From Pseudomonadota bacterium (GTDB lineage Bacteria; Pseudomonadota; Gammaproteobacteria; Burkholderiales; Burkholderiaceae_B): 64,000 nt of DNA. The stretch lies in assembly GCA_023439305.1 (NCBI GenBank), contig JAEXOO010000037.1, forward strand, positions 14,511 through 78,510, in the 5' to 3' direction. Position 1 is the stretch's first letter. Each line of letters opens with the position of its first letter. The position numbers were made by a program, and so were the translations under genes. Shown here piece after piece: positions 25,444-34,243 of the stretch. A model generated the notes under the pieces. That model did no database searches. It was not told where the DNA came from and worked only from the letters and a program-made list of their open reading frames with translations.

Positions 25444-26033
25444 GGCAGCATCACCACTTTGCGGTAGGGGTGTTCATCCTGCCCCAGGCGCAGCGACAGC
25501 TCGATGCCCGTTGCGGCCATACCGGCTTCCTGCGGCCATGGCCAGCTCTGCCAGCCTCGGGCGGGGATCCAGATCCGCAGGTTCCATGCGCTGACGGAGG
25601 CCAGTACATCGAGCAAAGGGCCGGGTTCGGGCAAAGGATAGTCCTGCCCCACAAGCCCCGCGCCGCGCTGCAGGCGTCCTTCCTGCAAGCGCCACTGAAT
25701 CTGCTGAACGCCCATGCCCTGCTCCGTACGGCGCTCGATCAAGAGCAGAGCCGGGCCCTGCCCCTGCGCTTGCCAGCGTATGCTGGCCGGCAGCACCGGC
25801 ATGGCCGGGACGTCCGACACGACCGGAGTCTGCACATGCTGCTCCAGATCGCGCGCCATCTGCGACAAGGCATTGAACAAAGCCTGCGTCTGGGATGCCT
25901 GCTCATCCAATTGCTCGTCGGCGCGTAGCACAGCATCCAGACCGCGCCAGGACATGATGCTGATCAAGGCCAGAATCGTCAGCGCGACCAGCATTTCCAC
26001 CAGGGTGAATCCGTGTTGCATGCGCGGACTCAT
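25440..26033 (-). CDS. gspJ: T2SS minor pseudopilin GspJ (main operon)
   Basis: A 197-residue prepilin, leader SPRMQHG and mature start FTLVEMLVALTILALISIMSW with Glu5. The C-terminus reads HPYRKVVMLP. The ATG at 26033 overlaps the gspI stop (ATGA); an upstream frame to 26177 would bury the leader and is rejected. It shares the SWRGLDAVLR / TWGALDSLQR region with the orphan GspJ at 4659. Confidence 0.92.
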   Translation of the reverse strand: MSPRMQHGFTLVEMLVALTILALISIMSWRGLDAVLRADEQLDEQASQTQALFNALSQMARDLEQHVQTPVVSDVPAMPVLPASIRWQAQGQGPALLLIERRTEQGMGVQQIQWRLQEGRLQRGAGLVGQDYPLPEPGPLLDVLASVSAWNLRIWIPARGWQSWPWPQEAGMAATGIELSLRLGQDEHPYRKVVMLP

Positions 26034-26389
26034 GGCAGCGAGGCCAGGGTGGCATGCACTTCCGCCAGCACCGGCCCGTCCGGAAGAAGAGCCTGGACCG
26101 TTACCTGGCGGAAATGGCGATTGGCCGTGGCCTGAACCGTCTGGCGGCATTGCAGGGGCAAAGGCCCCTGGCGACACGCGACGGTAGACTGGCCAGGATC
26201 AGGGAACAGCCGACGCAACCGCATCTCCGCCAGCACGGCGTCGACCGCCAGCAAGGCCACGCTGCGCTGCTGCATGGCCTGACTGCCAGCTGCGCTCAAG
26301 CCCAGGGCGCGCAGTCCTGCCGTCAACGCCACGGCAACAATAGCCAAGGCGATCAGAACCTCCACCAACGTCATGCCCCGCTGCGTCAT
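26030..26389 (-). CDS. gspI: T2SS minor pseudopilin GspI (main operon)
   Basis: A 119-residue prepilin with a very short leader (MTQRG) and mature start MTLVEVLIALAIVAVALTAG, Glu5 present. It has a Cys pair eight residues apart (CRQGPLPLQC), the same spacing as in the orphan GspI at 5324. It overlaps gspH and gspJ by ATGA. Confidence 0.92.
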   Translation of the reverse strand: MTQRGMTLVEVLIALAIVAVALTAGLRALGLSAAGSQAMQQRSVALLAVDAVLAEMRLRRLFPDPGQSTVACRQGPLPLQCRQTVQATANRHFRQVTVQALLPDGPVLAEVHATLASLP

Positions 26390-26853
26390 GGCTGAACCGC
26401 AAAGCGGCCGGTGACATCACTGCGCACATATAAAGCCTGCTGCCCGTCATCCAGCTCCAACTGACGAGGCGTCGACAGCCACTCATTGATGAACAGCCAT
26501 GGCCCTGCCGGCTCCATGCGCACACGCAATCCTTCTGTGGCCCAGCGCCGCTCAGGAAACAGCGTGGCGAAGCGCTGCCGGTCTTGCACCAGCGCATCCA
26601 TCGCCCCCGGCACGCCCGACAAGACGGGGCGCAACTGGAAGCGGTAGCCCTGCTCGTCGGCCGTCCAGGACACGGCATATCCGCTTTCCCGGACATACGC
26701 CTGCACCTGAGCCAGACGCAAGATCACTTGCTGCGCATCGCCATGGGCTCCGGCAGCGCGATCCAGCACCAGCACGCTCAATCCGGCCGTGCTGACAATG
26801 CCGACAATCAGCAGCACCACCAGGGTCTCGATCAAAGAGAATCCCCGCTCCAC
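26386..26853 (-). CDS. gspH: T2SS minor pseudopilin GspH (main operon)
   Basis: A prepilin of about 155 residues with mature start FSLIETLVVLLIVGIVSTAGLSVLV and Glu5. The best start is a GTG at 26853, giving the short leader VERG right after the gspG stop, with GGGA upstream. Met codons at 26910 or 26931 would lie inside gspG and give an unusually long leader. The soluble domain (VILRLAQVQAYVRESGYAVSW) follows the GspH pattern. Confidence 0.85.
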   Translation of the reverse strand: MERGFSLIETLVVLLIVGIVSTAGLSVLVLDRAAGAHGDAQQVILRLAQVQAYVRESGYAVSWTADEQGYRFQLRPVLSGVPGAMDALVQDRQRFATLFPERRWATEGLRVRMEPAGPWLFINEWLSTPRQLELDDGQQALYVRSDVTGRFAVQP

Positions 26854-26857
26854 GGCA

Positions 26858-27331
26858 TCAATCCCAGTTGCCCAGGTCTGTATCCATGCCTTCGCCGCCG
26901 GCCTGGCCATCGGCCCCCAGGGAAAACACATCGATCTCGCCGCGTACGCCCGGCTGCAGATACTGATAGGGCTGACCCCACGGATCGGTGGGCAGGCGAT
27001 CCATGTAAGGCCGCCAGTTGCGCGGCTCGGGCGGCTGGGCCGGGCGCTGGTGCAAGGCCGCCAGCCCCTGGGCGGTCGTCGGATAACGGCCGTTGTCCAG
27101 GCGGTATAACTTCAGAGCCTGCGTCAACGCCGCAATATCCTGGCGCGCCGCCACGGCGCGGGCCTGGTCAGGCCGGTCCATAAGGCTGGGCACCACCAGC
27201 GCAGCCATGATGCTCATGATGACTACGACCACCATGACCTCGATCAGCGAAAACCCTTTTTGAACCTGAGCGGATGCGGCGGCTCCGGACTGTCTGCCGA
27301 CTTTCTTTTGTTGTGTGTAAATTCGAAACAT
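26858..27331 (-). CDS. gspG: T2SS major pseudopilin GspG
   Basis: A 157-residue prepilin with leader ...QVQKG and mature start FSLIEVMVVVVIMSIMAALVVPSLM. The GspG signature is clear: ALKLYRLDNGRYPTTAQGLAAL, DPWGQPYQYLQPG and DVFSLGADG. It forms the shaft of the pseudopilus. It is first in the G-to-F operon. The ATG at 27331 is chosen, but the leader is longer than usual (about 25 residues) and a TTG at 27346 is an alternative. A prepilin peptidase is needed and is not in the window. Confidence 0.95.
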   Translation of the reverse strand: MFRIYTQQKKVGRQSGAAASAQVQKGFSLIEVMVVVVIMSIMAALVVPSLMDRPDQARAVAARQDIAALTQALKLYRLDNGRYPTTAQGLAALHQRPAQPPEPRNWRPYMDRLPTDPWGQPYQYLQPGVRGEIDVFSLGADGQAGGEGMDTDLGNWD

Positions 27332-27459
27332 GAACAATATGGGCAAAATAAAAAGCCGGAAGGCTTTGTCATACGGGCTTCATGGGCCACGCTCAAAATA
27401 GCTGCGGTTTGGACGTCCACCTGTAGCCGTCCGCCGAACCTCGATGGAACGCAGTCTAA

Positions 27460-27900
27460 ATGGGTATTATTTCCGCCATATTTCCGTCATATCTTTGGGT
27501 GCGCTTATGCCAGATCGGCATCGCGCTCGCTGCTGGCATGCTCATGCTCAATCTATGGCTACCGGGCCAGCCGCCCATCCCCCCTTTGCTGGAAGACGCT
27601 CCCGCTGAACGGCTAGGCACACAGCAGCTTGCCTTATGGTTCGGCGGCGCAACCGCGCTGCCCGAGCTGCGTTTGCTGGGCATGATCACCGGTGCAGACC
27701 AGGGAGCCGCACTGCTCAGCATCAACCAGCAGGCCGTGCGGGCATATCGGCAAGGCCAGGAACTGGCGCCCGGTGTCATCCTGCATTCTTTGCAGCGACA
27801 GCACATCACCGTCACCGTGGACGGGGTGCCGCAAACTATCAGGACCGAGCGCAGCGCGCCGGCGGCAAGCGACGGTATCCAGCGCGCCTCCCGCCCCTGA
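27460..27900 (+). CDS. gspC: Short GspC T2SS protein (main locus)
   Basis: A 146-residue protein with one membrane helix (IGIALAAGMLMLNLWL, about 19-34), a Pro-rich linker and a GspC HR domain (RLLGMITGADQGAALLSINQQ, RQGQELAPGVILHSLQ). The PDZ or coiled-coil tail of many GspC proteins is missing. It diverges from gspG with a 128-base gap and is the only plus-strand T2SS gene here. A same-length relative lies at 6354. It links the secretin to the inner-membrane platform. Confidence 0.85.
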   Translation: MGIISAIFPSYLWVRLCQIGIALAAGMLMLNLWLPGQPPIPPLLEDAPAERLGTQQLALWFGGATALPELRLLGMITGADQGAALLSINQQAVRAYRQGQELAPGVILHSLQRQHITVTVDGVPQTIRTERSAPAASDGIQRASRP

Positions 27901-27956
27901 GCGGGCCCTGACGGGAGTATCATGTAGCACTGGTTCTGTTCCTTACTCCCATCGGC

Positions 27957-29081
27957 ATGTCTGCATCACTCCGCCACTGGTTTTCCAGCCTGCGCCCGAA
28001 GTCGCTGGCCATCCCCCGCACCGAAATGCTGCGCGCCACACTGGGCGCCACTCTGGGTGTACTGATCACCTCCTGGCTCAGCCTGTACTTCGCGAACTAT
28101 GCAGAAACGCACCATTGGCTGGTCGCATCGCTGGGCGCCAGCGCACTGTTGATATTTCTGGTCCCCACCAGCCCTCTGGCACAACCCTGGAATATTCTGG
28201 CCGGCAACATGGTGGGCGCCCTGACCGGTATCACCTGCGCCATCCTGATGCCCCATCCCATCGCGTCCATCTCGGTGGCCGTCTGCACATCCATGCTGCT
28301 GATGCTGGCGCTGCGGTCCGTGCACCCGCCTAGCATCGCCATGGCCGTCTTTCCTGCCCTGAACGGCATCCAGGACTACCAGTTCGCCCTGTTCCCGGTA
28401 CTGTTCGACTCTTGCGTGCTGGTGCTGCTGGGCATGCTCTACAACCGTCTGACAGGCGTGTCCTACCCGCCCTCGCTCAAACTGCATGCCCCGCCGTCCA
28501 CCACCGCACCGCGCTTCATCGACCAGGACTACGATGCCGCCCTCAGCCACTACAACCAGACGCTCAACATCAGTCATGACGACCTGGAGAAGCTGGTCAG
28601 CTACGTGCATCAGTCAGCCTTTCGCCGCAATCTGGGCACTCGGCGCTGTGCCACACTGATGAACGCCAGCCCCGTCACCACCCAGGCCGACATGCCTCTG
28701 CAACAGGCCTGGGACCTGATGCGCGAACGTAATGTCAAAGCCTTGCCGGTGCTGGACCCTGACGGACAGGTCATCGGCATTCTGACCCTGTCGGACTTTC
28801 TGCGACGCGCCGGGCTGGACCGGCCCGACACCCTGCGCCAGCGGCTGCGCCATTTTCTGACACCACGTCAAAGCCCCGCGCCGCGGGTTCAGGATGTCAT
28901 GACCACTCCGGTAGCTACCGCCAATCAGAACATGTCCATTGCGGACCTGATTCCTTTGTTCAGTCAAGGCCGTCACCGCCATATGCCCGTGCTGAACGAC
29001 GAGCACCATCTGGTGGGCATGATCACCCAATCAGACCTGATGCTCGACCTGTACCGCATCCTGCAGCCCCCGGTGCGCTGA
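27957..29081 (+). CDS. HPP-family membrane protein with two CBS domains
   Basis: A 374-residue protein. About residues 20-165 hold four membrane segments and the HPP-type motif (LALRSVHPPSIAMAVFPALNG, about 118-138). After a linker, two CBS domains follow (LMNASPVTTQADMPLQQAWDLM and VMTTPVATANQNMSIADLI). HPP proteins have been linked to nitrite transport in plants and cyanobacteria, and CBS domains usually bind adenine nucleotides; the bacterial substrate is not known. A terminator lies 60 bases downstream. Confidence 0.88.
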   Translation: MSASLRHWFSSLRPKSLAIPRTEMLRATLGATLGVLITSWLSLYFANYAETHHWLVASLGASALLIFLVPTSPLAQPWNILAGNMVGALTGITCAILMPHPIASISVAVCTSMLLMLALRSVHPPSIAMAVFPALNGIQDYQFALFPVLFDSCVLVLLGMLYNRLTGVSYPPSLKLHAPPSTTAPRFIDQDYDAALSHYNQTLNISHDDLEKLVSYVHQSAFRRNLGTRRCATLMNASPVTTQADMPLQQAWDLMRERNVKALPVLDPDGQVIGILTLSDFLRRAGLDRPDTLRQRLRHFLTPRQSPAPRVQDVMTTPVATANQNMSIADLIPLFSQGRHRHMPVLNDEHHLVGMITQSDLMLDLYRILQPPVR

Positions 29082-29142
29082 CACGCACATTTTCATCCGG
29101 CCCCGATTACATCGAAATCGCCAAAAGCGTGGAATGGGCCAT

Positions 29143-29172
29143 AAAAAAAACCGCCTCGAAAGGCGGTTTTTC
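29143..29172. terminator. Bidirectional terminator between the HPP/CBS gene and hpd
   Basis: ACCGCCT / AGGCGGT with a CGAA loop, an A run on the left and a T run on the right. It can serve the plus-strand HPP gene and the minus-strand hpd gene. Confidence 0.9.
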
Positions 29173-29192
29173 TTATCTGCGGCTACGGGGCC

Positions 29193-30269
29193 TCAATCGG
29201 CTTTCAAGACACCGCGGCGCACTTGATCACGCTCGATGGACTCGAACAGCGCCTTGAAATTGCCCTCGCCGAAACCATCGTCGCCCTTACGCTGGATGAA
29301 CTCGAAGAACACCGGCCCCATCAGGGTTTCGGAAAAGATCTGCAACAGCAGGCGACGCTGGCCGCCGTCGGACGTGCCATCCAGCAGAATGCCGCGGCTT
29401 TGCAACTCGGCGGTGGGCTCTCCGTGGGCCGGCAAGCGACCTTCCAGCATCTCGTAATAGGTCTCGGGCGGCGCCGTCATGAAACGCATTCCGGTGGCCT
29501 TCAGCTTGTCCCAGGTGCTGAGCAGATCATCGGTCAGGAAAGCCACGTGCTGAATGCCCTCCCCGTTGAACTGCATCAGGAATTCCTCGATCTGACCGGC
29601 CCCCTTGGAGGACTCTTCGTTCAAGGGAATGCGGATCTTGCCATCGGGCGCCGTCATGGCTTTGGACGTCAGGCCGGTGTACTCGCCCTTGATGTCGAAG
29701 TAACGTATCTCGCGAAAGTTGAACAGACGCTCGTAGTAGTCGGCCCAATAGGCCATCCGTCCCCGATACACATTGTGGGTCAGGTGATCGATGTATTTCA
29801 GGCCCGCCCCTTCCGGGTGGCGATCCACGCCATCCAGATACACAAAGTCGATGTCGTAGATAGAACTACCTTCGCCATAGCGATCGATCAGGTACAGAGG
29901 TGCGCCACCTATCCCTTTGATGGCCGGCAGACGCAGCTCCATCGGTCCGGTGGGAATATCCACGGGCTGGGCTCCCAGCTCCAGCGCACGCTCATAGGCC
30001 TTTTGCGCATCGCGCACACGGAATGCCATGCCGCAGGCAGACGGCCCGTGCTCAGCCGCAAAATAAGCGGCATGGCTCTTGGGTTCTTCGTTCAGGATCA
30101 GGTTGATCTCGCCCTGGCGATACAGGGACACCTTCTTGGAACGGTGCACCGCTACTTTAGTAAAACCCATCATGGCGAAGACAGGTTCCAGGACGCCGGG
30201 GGTGGGCGCGGCAAATTCAATGAACTCAAACCCCATCAGACCCATGGGGTTGTCGAATAGATCAGTCAT
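29193..30269 (-). CDS. hpd: 4-hydroxyphenylpyruvate dioxygenase
   Basis: A 358-residue iron enzyme that turns 4-hydroxyphenylpyruvate into homogentisate in tyrosine breakdown. It has two vicinal-oxygen-chelate domains. The three iron ligands can be placed in YIDHLTHNVY (His), GIQHVAF (His) and PVFFEFIQRKGDDGFGEGNF (Glu), the last stretch being the family signature. GGAG before the ATG at 30269 fixes the start. No homogentisate dioxygenase is adjacent. Confidence 0.96.
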   Translation of the reverse strand: MTDLFDNPMGLMGFEFIEFAAPTPGVLEPVFAMMGFTKVAVHRSKKVSLYRQGEINLILNEEPKSHAAYFAAEHGPSACGMAFRVRDAQKAYERALELGAQPVDIPTGPMELRLPAIKGIGGAPLYLIDRYGEGSSIYDIDFVYLDGVDRHPEGAGLKYIDHLTHNVYRGRMAYWADYYERLFNFREIRYFDIKGEYTGLTSKAMTAPDGKIRIPLNEESSKGAGQIEEFLMQFNGEGIQHVAFLTDDLLSTWDKLKATGMRFMTAPPETYYEMLEGRLPAHGEPTAELQSRGILLDGTSDGGQRRLLLQIFSETLMGPVFFEFIQRKGDDGFGEGNFKALFESIERDQVRRGVLKAD

Positions 30270-30518
30270 GTGAGACTCCAACGGTCAGGCACTCAGAAAA
30301 AAACGGAAAACGGACAGGTCAGTTTTTTTCGGGGGGCGCGCAAGATACTCCCCGCACACTGCGCGCCAGATGATCGCCAAACAACAATTGAAATCCCAGA
30401 AACCTCATGGGTTCTGCTCCCAGGGGCCGGAGGCCGACATGCGCTCCTTAGGCCGATTCCCATTATGGCGGCTGGATTCAATCCAGCGCCATAGAGCATT
30501 ACCCTAGCGTGCGCAAAC

Positions 30519-31274
30519 CTACCCCAGCCGGGCCAGAATCGGCGGCAGGGCGGACGCCAGCATGGCAAGCCCCGACAGGGTCAGCAGGCTCAAGACAATC
30601 ATGCGAAATGCCTGTTGACTGATCCCTACATACAATCGCGCGCCCGCCAGCACCGGAACCACCACCGCCACGGCAACCACGCCTATGGCCGGCAGCATGG
30701 CGGGCTTGATGGCGCCCGTACCCAGATAGGCCAGCAAGGTCACGGACAGGGTCGCCAAATTAAAATTCTGAATAACCGCGCGCTGCTCGTCCTTGGGCAA
30801 TCCTGTCATGGTCGTCCACAGCGTCGGGATGACCCCGGTGAACCCGCCCAGGCCTCCCATGACCCCACCCGTCAGCCCCGCCAGCCCATCCGCTGCGCGA
30901 CTGCGTACAGAAACATGACCCAAGCGATTGGAGACCAGCATCAAAGGACACCAGACCACCATCAGCGCTCCCAGGAAAACCTTGAACATCTGAGCATCCA
31001 GCATGGGCAGCAGCCAGGTTCCCATGGGTACGCCCAACAGGCCGCCGAGCAGGAATGGCATCAATGTCTGCCAATAAGAGGCTCTGCGGCGCGACAAGGC
31101 CGCCAGCATCTGCCCCATCCACGCCCCCCACACAGCCAGAACCGCCGCCAATTGCGGTTCCAGAAACCAGGCCCAAAAGGACATGGCCACCATGCCAAAC
31201 CCAAAACCTGACAATCCCTGTACAAAGCCAGCCAGTATGGCTCCCACTGCTACCACCAGGTAGAACGACTCCAT
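30519..31274 (-). CDS. TauE/SafE-family membrane permease
   Basis: A 251-residue protein with about eight hydrophobic segments. It has the two characteristic family halves, each with a Gly-rich turn: FVQGLSGFGFGMVAM near the start and LTGGVMGGLGGFTGVIPTLW in the middle. Such proteins export sulfite, sulfoacetate or similar organosulfur anions; the substrate here is not known. The ATG at 31274 starts right before the first helix. Confidence 0.9.
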   Translation of the reverse strand: MESFYLVVAVGAILAGFVQGLSGFGFGMVAMSFWAWFLEPQLAAVLAVWGAWMGQMLAALSRRRASYWQTLMPFLLGGLLGVPMGTWLLPMLDAQMFKVFLGALMVVWCPLMLVSNRLGHVSVRSRAADGLAGLTGGVMGGLGGFTGVIPTLWTTMTGLPKDEQRAVIQNFNLATLSVTLLAYLGTGAIKPAMLPAIGVVAVAVVVPVLAGARLYVGISQQAFRMIVLSLLTLSGLAMLASALPPILARLG

Positions 31275-31337
31275 GACCCTTCGCCCCCCGCTCTCTTTAA
31301 TTGCCAAACCTTAGCACGGCCTGTCGGTGCCGGCAGG

Positions 31338-31362
31338 CGAAAAAAAGCCTCCGGCAGGAGGC
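31338..31362 (-). terminator. Rho-independent terminator after aspA
   Basis: Read on the minus strand, GCCTCC / GGAGGC with a 4-base loop is followed by about seven T. It lies about 80 bases after the aspA stop. Confidence 0.85.
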
Positions 31363-31441
31363 ATTTTCAGGCTGACATGGAAATGTCTCTGACTTATCTA
31401 CCTCGGCGCAGACATGCGCCTCGGAGTCGTCAAGGCCTGTT

Positions 31442-32860
31442 TCAGGCTGGATCGGCAGCGCGCAAATCGCGCGGTTGGATCAGCAATTCGGCACGCAGTG
31501 CTTCGTTCAGCTCTTCGGCGCCCATCAGGCCGCGCTTGAGCACAACGTCGCGAATGTTGGTACCCGTGTGGAACGCTTCAGCCGCCACCGAGGTCGCCGC
31601 CTTGTAGCCGATGAACGGATTCAAGGCTGTCACCAACGAGATGGAGCGTTCGATATTGACTTCCAGGCACTCGCGATTAGCCGTGATGCCGACCACGCAG
31701 TAATTGGTCAACGTATCGCAGGCATTGGTCAGCAAGGACATGCTGCGCAGCAGCGAGTGGGCAATTACGGGCTCGAAAGCATTGAGCTGCAATTGGCCTG
31801 CTTCGGCCGCCATGGTCACTGTCATGTCGGCGCCGATGACTTCAAACGCCACCTGATTGACCACTTCCGGAATCACGGGATTGACCTTGCCCGGCATGAT
31901 GGACGAACCAGCTTGCACGGCTGGCAGGCAAATTTCACCCATGCCGGCGCGCGGACCGCTGGAAAGCAGGCGCAAGTCATTGCACAACTTGGACAGCTTG
32001 ACGGCGGTACGCTTGAGCACACCCGACAGATGCAGGAAACCGCCGCAGTCCTGGGTCGCCTCGATCAGGTCGCCGGACACACGCAGTTCAACGCCGCACA
32101 GGTCGGACAGGTAAGACACGGCCAGAGCCGCGTAATCGGGATGCGCCGTGATGCCGGTGCCGATGGCCGTGCCGCCCAGATTCACGTCGCACATCAGCTT
32201 GCGCGATTCCTTCAGGCGCACGATGTCTTCGTTGACCATGGTGGCGAATGCCTTGAATTCCTGTCCCAAGGTCATGGGCACGGCGTCCTGCAACTGCGTG
32301 CGGCCAATCTTCATGTGGGACGAAAACTCATCGGACTTGGTCAGGAAAGCGTCGCGCAGGCGCTCCATGGCGGCAAACAGCGGATCCAGCGAACGATACG
32401 CCGCCACGTGCAGCGCCGTGGGGTAGACGTCGTTTGTGCTCTGCGCCATGTTCACGTCTTCGTTGGGATGCAGGTACTGGTATTCGCCGCGCTTGTGGCC
32501 CATGCTTTCCAACGCCAGGTTGCAGATCACCTCGTTGGCGTTCATGTTGGTGGACGTGCCGGCGCCGCCCTGAATCATGTCGACCACAAAGTGCTCGTGC
32601 AGCGCGCCTTCATTGACAGCCTGACAGGCGGTCACGATTGCGTTGTGCTTTTCCTGGCTGAGCAGACCCAGTTTGAAATTGGCCTGAGCGGCGGCCTGCT
32701 TGACCAGGGCCAGGGCTTTAATCAGTTCCGGGTAGGTGGAAATCGGCGTACCGGTAATGTGGAAATTCTCCTTGGCACGCAAGGTGTGAACACCATAATA
32801 GACTTCGTCGGGGACTTCACGGTCACCCAGTAAATCATGTTCGATACGGAACTGACTCAT
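31442..32860 (-). CDS. aspA: Aspartate ammonia-lyase
   Basis: A 472-residue fumarase/aspartase superfamily enzyme that splits L-aspartate into fumarate and ammonia. The C3-loop signature GSSIMPGKVNPVIPE (about 318-332) and the GGAGTSTNMNANEV and QSTNDVYPTALH stretches are typical of aspartase rather than fumarase (GSSIMPGKVNP shared, TNMNANEVI aspartase-like). Length is standard. A long gene-free region lies upstream. Confidence 0.95.
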   Translation of the reverse strand: MSQFRIEHDLLGDREVPDEVYYGVHTLRAKENFHITGTPISTYPELIKALALVKQAAAQANFKLGLLSQEKHNAIVTACQAVNEGALHEHFVVDMIQGGAGTSTNMNANEVICNLALESMGHKRGEYQYLHPNEDVNMAQSTNDVYPTALHVAAYRSLDPLFAAMERLRDAFLTKSDEFSSHMKIGRTQLQDAVPMTLGQEFKAFATMVNEDIVRLKESRKLMCDVNLGGTAIGTGITAHPDYAALAVSYLSDLCGVELRVSGDLIEATQDCGGFLHLSGVLKRTAVKLSKLCNDLRLLSSGPRAGMGEICLPAVQAGSSIMPGKVNPVIPEVVNQVAFEVIGADMTVTMAAEAGQLQLNAFEPVIAHSLLRSMSLLTNACDTLTNYCVVGITANRECLEVNIERSISLVTALNPFIGYKAATSVAAEAFHTGTNIRDVVLKRGLMGAEELNEALRAELLIQPRDLRAADPA

Positions 32861-33688
32861 AATTCCTTCATTTCCTTAATAACGATAGCAAAGTTTCTAT
32901 GACGCGCTTAATACCCGAGCCCTACGTTTAAACGAAGCAAAACCCCACCAATTCTCGCGAACTTGGCAGGGGCCCGGGGACATGCTGGAAATGACCGCAA
33001 GGAACCAATGGAAAATAGGTATATCCGGTTCCTGAAAGCAAAGGCCCGTCTGTTAACGGGCCACGGTTTCAATCGGCTAAGCTGAATGAATGGTCCAACT
33101 GCCTTTCTTAAAGGCATCGTCGAGCTTGGGAAGCGCTGCAATCATTGTAAACGCCGTGCGCCAGTCCGTCAGATCGTTTGCTGTTTTTCTTGCTCCGGGC
33201 AGCTGCCTCCCGTCGCGCCGGCCTGGGTTGCCGCCTGTATCCAAACGCATCTGCGCCTCCCGAACTTGCCCGCGGTTGTCGGAAAAACAGCCGGCGGGCG
33301 TTGCGTGATTACATCATTTATACCACCGGCCACCGCCTCGGATTGCGCCGAACCGCGCAAAAAACAGCCTGCATGCCCCCTTCCCGCCCTCGACGACGGG
33401 GCCGATACTGCCTTTGCTCAATACTCGTTTTGTCTCCGCGCACGCTCACGTGAAGCGAAATCGTTTTAGTAAAGTTAAATAATTAGGGTTTATTTTACTA
33501 AATGAAAATTTTGAATCAATAAAAGATGTTTAAATCAGAAAAAATGAAATTCAAAAACAAGACAAAATCTTCACCTTAAATCCGCGGCAAATATTTAATG
33601 AAAACAAGCTGCAGAATCGACTGCATTGTTGGATTTATCCATATAGCTTGCTGATTTCACCGCGACCTACTTGTATTGGCACGGCACT
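32861..33688. other. 828-base region without a supported gene between aspA and the MarR gene
   Basis: Reading frames in 33086-33460 are short, overlap in several frames and have no ribosome binding site or recognisable protein. A GGCCCGT / ACGGGCC hairpin is at 33043-33062. From 33460 to 33600 the sequence turns strongly AT-rich and holds two copies of a TTTAsTAAA palindrome. It may carry both promoters and long leaders. Confidence 0.6.
33465..33502. promoter_or_regulatory. Paired TTTA-S-TAAA palindromes, candidate operator
   Basis: TTTAGTAAA (33465-33473) and TTTACTAAA (33494-33502) are each near-palindromic and are inverted copies of one another, centre to centre 29 bases apart, in an AT-rich zone upstream of the MarR-family gene. 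Spacing near three helical turns would put both on one DNA face. Binding by the MarR protein is inference. Confidence 0.4.
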
Positions 33689-34243
33689 ATGAACTTACTC
33701 GAATTGAAATACCAGACCATCCTGACTGAAACTCAACGTCAGGCTCATCCCAAAACGGAAGACGTCGAACTCTGCTTGCGGATTCTGTCGCTGGCCTCGA
33801 GCATCAATAGAGCCTCCAGCGCCATGCTCAACGACTTTGGCCTGTCCGAAGGACGTCTTATTCTTCTGTTTTTGCTCAGCCGGCACCCAGCGGGCCTGAG
33901 TCCCGCCCTGCTCGCCGAACAGGCCGGCGTGACACGGGCCACCATCACAGGGCTGCTGGACGGGCTGGAGCAGCAACAATTGCTGATTCGCCAAAACAAC
34001 ACCTCAGACCGCCGTGTCCTGACCGTCAAGCTGACGCAGGCCGGAGAAGAACTATGCGATCATTTACTGCCGTACTATACGGAATGGCTTTCGGGTGTCT
34101 TCACGTATTTGCCGCCCGAGTTGCGCCAGCGCCTGTCCAGTCTGTTGTCCGAGGCTCTACAGGGTAATGCCTCCGACAATAGAACTGACAAACCCTTTAT
34201 TCATGACCCACACATCCGCGTACAGAGGAGCTACACGATTTAG
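33689..34243 (+). CDS. MarR-family transcriptional regulator
   Basis: A 184-residue protein with a winged helix-turn-helix: GLSEGRLILLFLLSRH, LSPALLAEQAGVTRATITGLLDGLEQQQLLIR and a wing TSDRRVLTVKLTQAG. It is a little longer than usual, with ~25-residue extensions at both ends. MarR proteins repress nearby genes and respond to small phenolic or toxic compounds; the ligand here is unknown. It overlaps the DNA alkylation repair-like gene by 41 bases, so the two are probably one operon. Confidence 0.9.
   Translation: MNLLELKYQTILTETQRQAHPKTEDVELCLRILSLASSINRASSAMLNDFGLSEGRLILLFLLSRHPAGLSPALLAEQAGVTRATITGLLDGLEQQQLLIRQNNTSDRRVLTVKLTQAGEELCDHLLPYYTEWLSGVFTYLPPELRQRLSSLLSEALQGNASDNRTDKPFIHDPHIRVQRSYTI

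Noticed and set aside
29223..30260. Plus-strand frame opposite hpd
   Set aside because: Antisense shadow of a clear dioxygenase gene.
31475..32833. Plus-strand frame opposite aspA
   Set aside because: Antisense shadow, His/Gln-rich, while aspA has full family motifs.
33043..33062. GGCCCGT / ACGGGCC hairpin in the aspA-marR gap
   Set aside because: No upstream gene for it to terminate on either strand and only a weak T run; not called.
33086..33469. Short overlapping frames between aspA and marR
   Set aside because: Several frames are open at once, none has a ribosome binding site, codon pattern or recognisable protein.
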